From Candidatus Nanopelagicales bacterium (GTDB lineage: Bacteria; Actinomycetota; Actinomycetes; S36-B12; UBA10799): a DNA stretch of 14,682 nucleotides. The notes below the pieces were generated by a model, which was not told the DNA's origin, did no database searches, and saw only the letters and a program-made list of their open reading frames with translations. The stretch covers positions 1 through 14,682 of the forward strand of contig JALOLM010000045.1 in NCBI GenBank assembly GCA_025455985.1, given 5' to 3'. Shown here in pieces: positions 13,207 to 14,682 of the stretch. The position numbers and the translations under genes were made by a program. Positions within the stretch are counted from its first letter, which is position 1. Each line of letters begins with the position of its first letter.

Positions 13207-14483
13207 ACTGGGTCATCGGTGTCGGCCTGCTCACGATGGCGCTGCTGGCCGGTTTCGCCGGCTACTCACTGCCCGACGACCTGCTGTCCGGTACCGGCCT
13301 GCGGATCGCCCAGGGCATCATGCTCTCGATCCCGGTCATCGGCACCTACCTGAGCTTCTTCGTCTTCGGTGGGGAATTCCCCGGTACGGACTTCATCAGC
13401 CGCCTCTACGCGGTCCACATCCTCGTCGTCCCGGGCTTGATCCTGGCTCTGCTGACGGCCCACCTGATCATGGTGTGGTACCAGAAGCACACCCAGTTCC
13501 CCGGTCCCGGACGCACGAACGACAACGTGGTCGGCTACCGCCTGATGCCGATCTACATGGCGAAGGCCGGCGGCTTCTTCTTCGTCGTTTTCGGCATCAT
13601 CACCCTGATCTCGGGTCTGGTCACGATCAACCCGATCTGGCTCTACGGTCCGTACACCCCCGATCAGGTGACCGCAGGCTCCCAGCCTGACTGGTACATC
13701 GGCTGGCTCGAGGGTGCACTGCGGATGATGCCCAACGTCGAATGGGTGATCTTCGGTTACAACCTGAGTTGGAACATCCTCGTCCCGGCCGTGATCATTC
13801 CGGGTCTCGTGTTCACAGTCATGGGTCTGTATCCGTGGATCGAGCAGTGGGCCACCGGCGACAAGTCGGAGCACCACTTGCTGGACCGCCCCCGCAACGC
13901 CCCGGTCCGCACTGCGCTGGGCGCCATGGCCCTGTCGTTCTACGTCCTGCTGTGGATCGGTGGCGGCAACGACTTGATTGCGAAGTTCTTCGACCTCTCG
14001 ATCAACGGCATCACCTGGGTCCTGCGCATCGCGATCTTCGTGGTTCCGCCGCTGGTGTTCATCGCGACCAAGCGCGTCTGCCTTGGCCTGCAGCGTCGGG
14101 ACCGTGACAAATTGCTGCACGGTATGGAGACCGGGAACATCCTGCGCCTGCCGCACGGTGAGTTCATCGAGATCCACGCACCCATCTCCGACGAGGAGAA
14201 GGCAGTCCTCATGTCCAAGCCGGAGCGACTGCCGCTGCCGATGCCCGAGGAGGTCGACGAGAACGGGGTCGCCCTCAAGGGTGCCCGCAAGGCTCGTCTG
14301 CGGGCGAAGTTGTCCAACTTCTTCTACGCGGACAACATCGCCCTTCCGACCCGCGCGGAGCTGGAAGCGGCTGAAGAGCACCTGCGCCACGAGGTTGAGG
14401 AAGCGGCACCGGTCATGGAAGAGGATCGCCGACTGGTCACCGCGCACGACGGTTCGGTTCTGCACGACCCGGCCAACGACTAG
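13203..14483 (+). CDS. qcrB: Cytochrome b subunit QcrB, C-terminal fragment (gene broken by frameshift)
   Basis: This 426-aa frame holds the rest of QcrB. It starts within M-N-W-V-I-G-V and continues with F-A-G-Y-S-L-P-D-D-L-L-S-G-T-G-L-R. Helix D carries both of its heme ligands (V-H and A-H, 15 apart, in R-L-Y-A-V-H ... T-A-H-L). Next is Q-P-D-W-Y, the actinobacterial form of the Qo-site P-E-W-Y motif, then later helices and the long charged C-terminal tail typical of the phylum. The four codons before the ATG still read K-P-R-E in this frame, showing that the sequence was once joined to the upstream fragment. Repaired with about 24 residues, the whole protein would be near 560 aa, close to the usual actinobacterial length. 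A strong hairpin follows 7 nt after the stop. Confidence 0.9.
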   Translation: MNWVIGVGLLTMALLAGFAGYSLPDDLLSGTGLRIAQGIMLSIPVIGTYLSFFVFGGEFPGTDFISRLYAVHILVVPGLILALLTAHLIMVWYQKHTQFPGPGRTNDNVVGYRLMPIYMAKAGGFFFVVFGIITLISGLVTINPIWLYGPYTPDQVTAGSQPDWYIGWLEGALRMMPNVEWVIFGYNLSWNILVPAVIIPGLVFTVMGLYPWIEQWATGDKSEHHLLDRPRNAPVRTALGAMALSFYVLLWIGGGNDLIAKFFDLSINGITWVLRIAIFVVPPLVFIATKRVCLGLQRRDRDKLLHGMETGNILRLPHGEFIEIHAPISDEEKAVLMSKPERLPLPMPEEVDENGVALKGARKARLRAKLSNFFYADNIALPTRAELEAAEEHLRHEVEEAAPVMEEDRRLVTAHDGSVLHDPAND

Positions 14484-14489
14484 TACGCA

Positions 14490-14530
14490 CGAAGGCGCCC
14501 AGTTCCCAGGTCGGGGACTGGGCGCCTTCG
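14490..14530 (+). terminator. Hairpin terminator of the ctaE-qcrCAB operon
   Basis: A perfect 14-bp inverted repeat (14490-14503 with 14517-14530) extends through four further pairs, one of them G-U, to a 5-nt loop at 14508-14512. It begins 7 nt after the qcrB stop. There is no T-tract. Confidence 0.85.
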
Positions 14531-14549
14531 CGTCCCGCTGAGCCGGTCG

Positions 14550-14555
14550 TAGAGT
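14550..14555 (+). promoter_or_regulatory. Putative -10 box, leaderless start of the O-acetyltransferase gene
   Basis: TAGAGT lies exactly 6 nt before the ATG at 14562, fitting TANNNT at leaderless distance. TTCGCG 17 nt further upstream is at best a weak -35. Confidence 0.5.
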
Positions 14556-14561
14556 TGCAGG

Positions 14562-14682
14562 ATGTCCCACATGCGACAGCGGATGCTTGAGGGCCTGCCC
14601 TACAAGGCCGACGACCCGCAATTGCGCGCCGACTTCATGCGTGCACAACAACTGCTCGCCTCGTTCAATGCCAGCAAGCCCG
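14562..14682 (+). CDS. Sugar O-acetyltransferase (Maa/LacA type), N-terminal part only
   Basis: The first 40 codons are present before the window ends. The sequence M-R-Q-R-M-L-E-G-L-P-Y-K-A-D-D-P-Q-L followed by R-A-Q-Q-L-L-A-S-F-N matches the N-terminal Mac domain of maltose/galactoside acetyltransferases, which use acetyl-CoA to acetylate sugars. The hexapeptide-repeat catalytic domain would lie beyond the window, so this assignment rests on the Mac-domain pattern alone. ATG at 14562 has TAGAGT 6 nt upstream and no ribosome site. The strong hairpin just before it makes this a separate transcription unit from the respiratory operon. Confidence 0.8.
   Translation, partial: MSHMRQRMLEGLPYKADDPQLRADFMRAQQLLASFNASKP

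Noticed and set aside
13266..14651. Long open frame (461 codons) on the reverse strand opposite qcrB
   Set aside because: It lies fully antisense to clear QcrB sequence, has low-complexity His/Asp/Gln/Arg-rich content, and arises from G/C-ending codons on the other strand.

Overview
This window is high-GC DNA from an actinobacterium (Actinomycetota, probably class Actinomycetes). The evidence is strong G/C bias at third codon positions, a PimB-type phosphatidylinositol mannoside mannosyltransferase, the actinobacterial gene order ctaE-qcrC-qcrA-qcrB with a di-heme QcrC, and start codons placed directly behind -10-like boxes, as in leaderless actinobacterial transcripts. From memory, the order acyl-CoA synthetase / pimB (reverse) / NlpC-P60 (reverse) / exonuclease-UvrC-like nuclease / trpD (reverse) / ctaE-qcrCAB matches the Rv2187-Rv2196 region of Mycobacterium tuberculosis. 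This is therefore mostly a conserved core locus. I see no CRISPR array, IS element, prophage, tRNA, rRNA or att site, and no gene-free stretch longer than 300 bases.

Layout. Bases 1-84 are the end of a long-chain acyl-CoA synthetase, followed by a strong hairpin terminator. Bases 207-2022 encode a NarL/LiaR-type two-component pair. A GT87-type membrane mannosyltransferase-like gene follows (2075-3298). Next is a reverse-strand cluster read from 6972 down to 3227: a 78-aa four-cysteine protein, a CaiB/AMACR-type acyl-CoA racemase, a 58-aa four-cysteine protein, a secreted NlpC/P60 coiled-coil protein, and PimB. Divergent from it is a DEDDh exonuclease fused to a GIY-YIG/UvrC-like nuclease (7054-8736), which converges on trpD (8714-9757). 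A degenerate stand-alone receiver protein (9815-10219) lies divergent to the respiratory operon ctaE-qcrC-qcrA-qcrB (10402-14483). That operon ends in an 18-bp hairpin. The start of a sugar O-acetyltransferase closes the window.

How the genes work together. ctaE and qcrCAB encode parts of the actinobacterial bcc-aa3 respiratory supercomplex, which passes electrons from menaquinol through the Rieske protein and the di-heme cytochrome c to the oxidase. PimB, the GT87 protein and the NlpC/P60 protein belong to cell-envelope glycolipid and peptidoglycan biology. The kinase/regulator pair and the receiver protein are regulators with unknown inputs.

The main surprises are damage-like changes in genes that are normally conserved. 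qcrB is broken by an apparent loss of about 70 nt that removes half of a heme-binding helix and shifts the frame. pimB lacks about 29 residues (about 87 nt, in frame), including its G-G-G-P-Y loop. The NlpC/P60 protein has Ser in place of the catalytic Cys. The first two together look more like assembly or amplification error than biology, but genuine deletions cannot be excluded from sequence alone. A second pattern is a recurring TANNNT-6/7 nt-start arrangement in front of several genes, pointing to widespread leaderless transcription.
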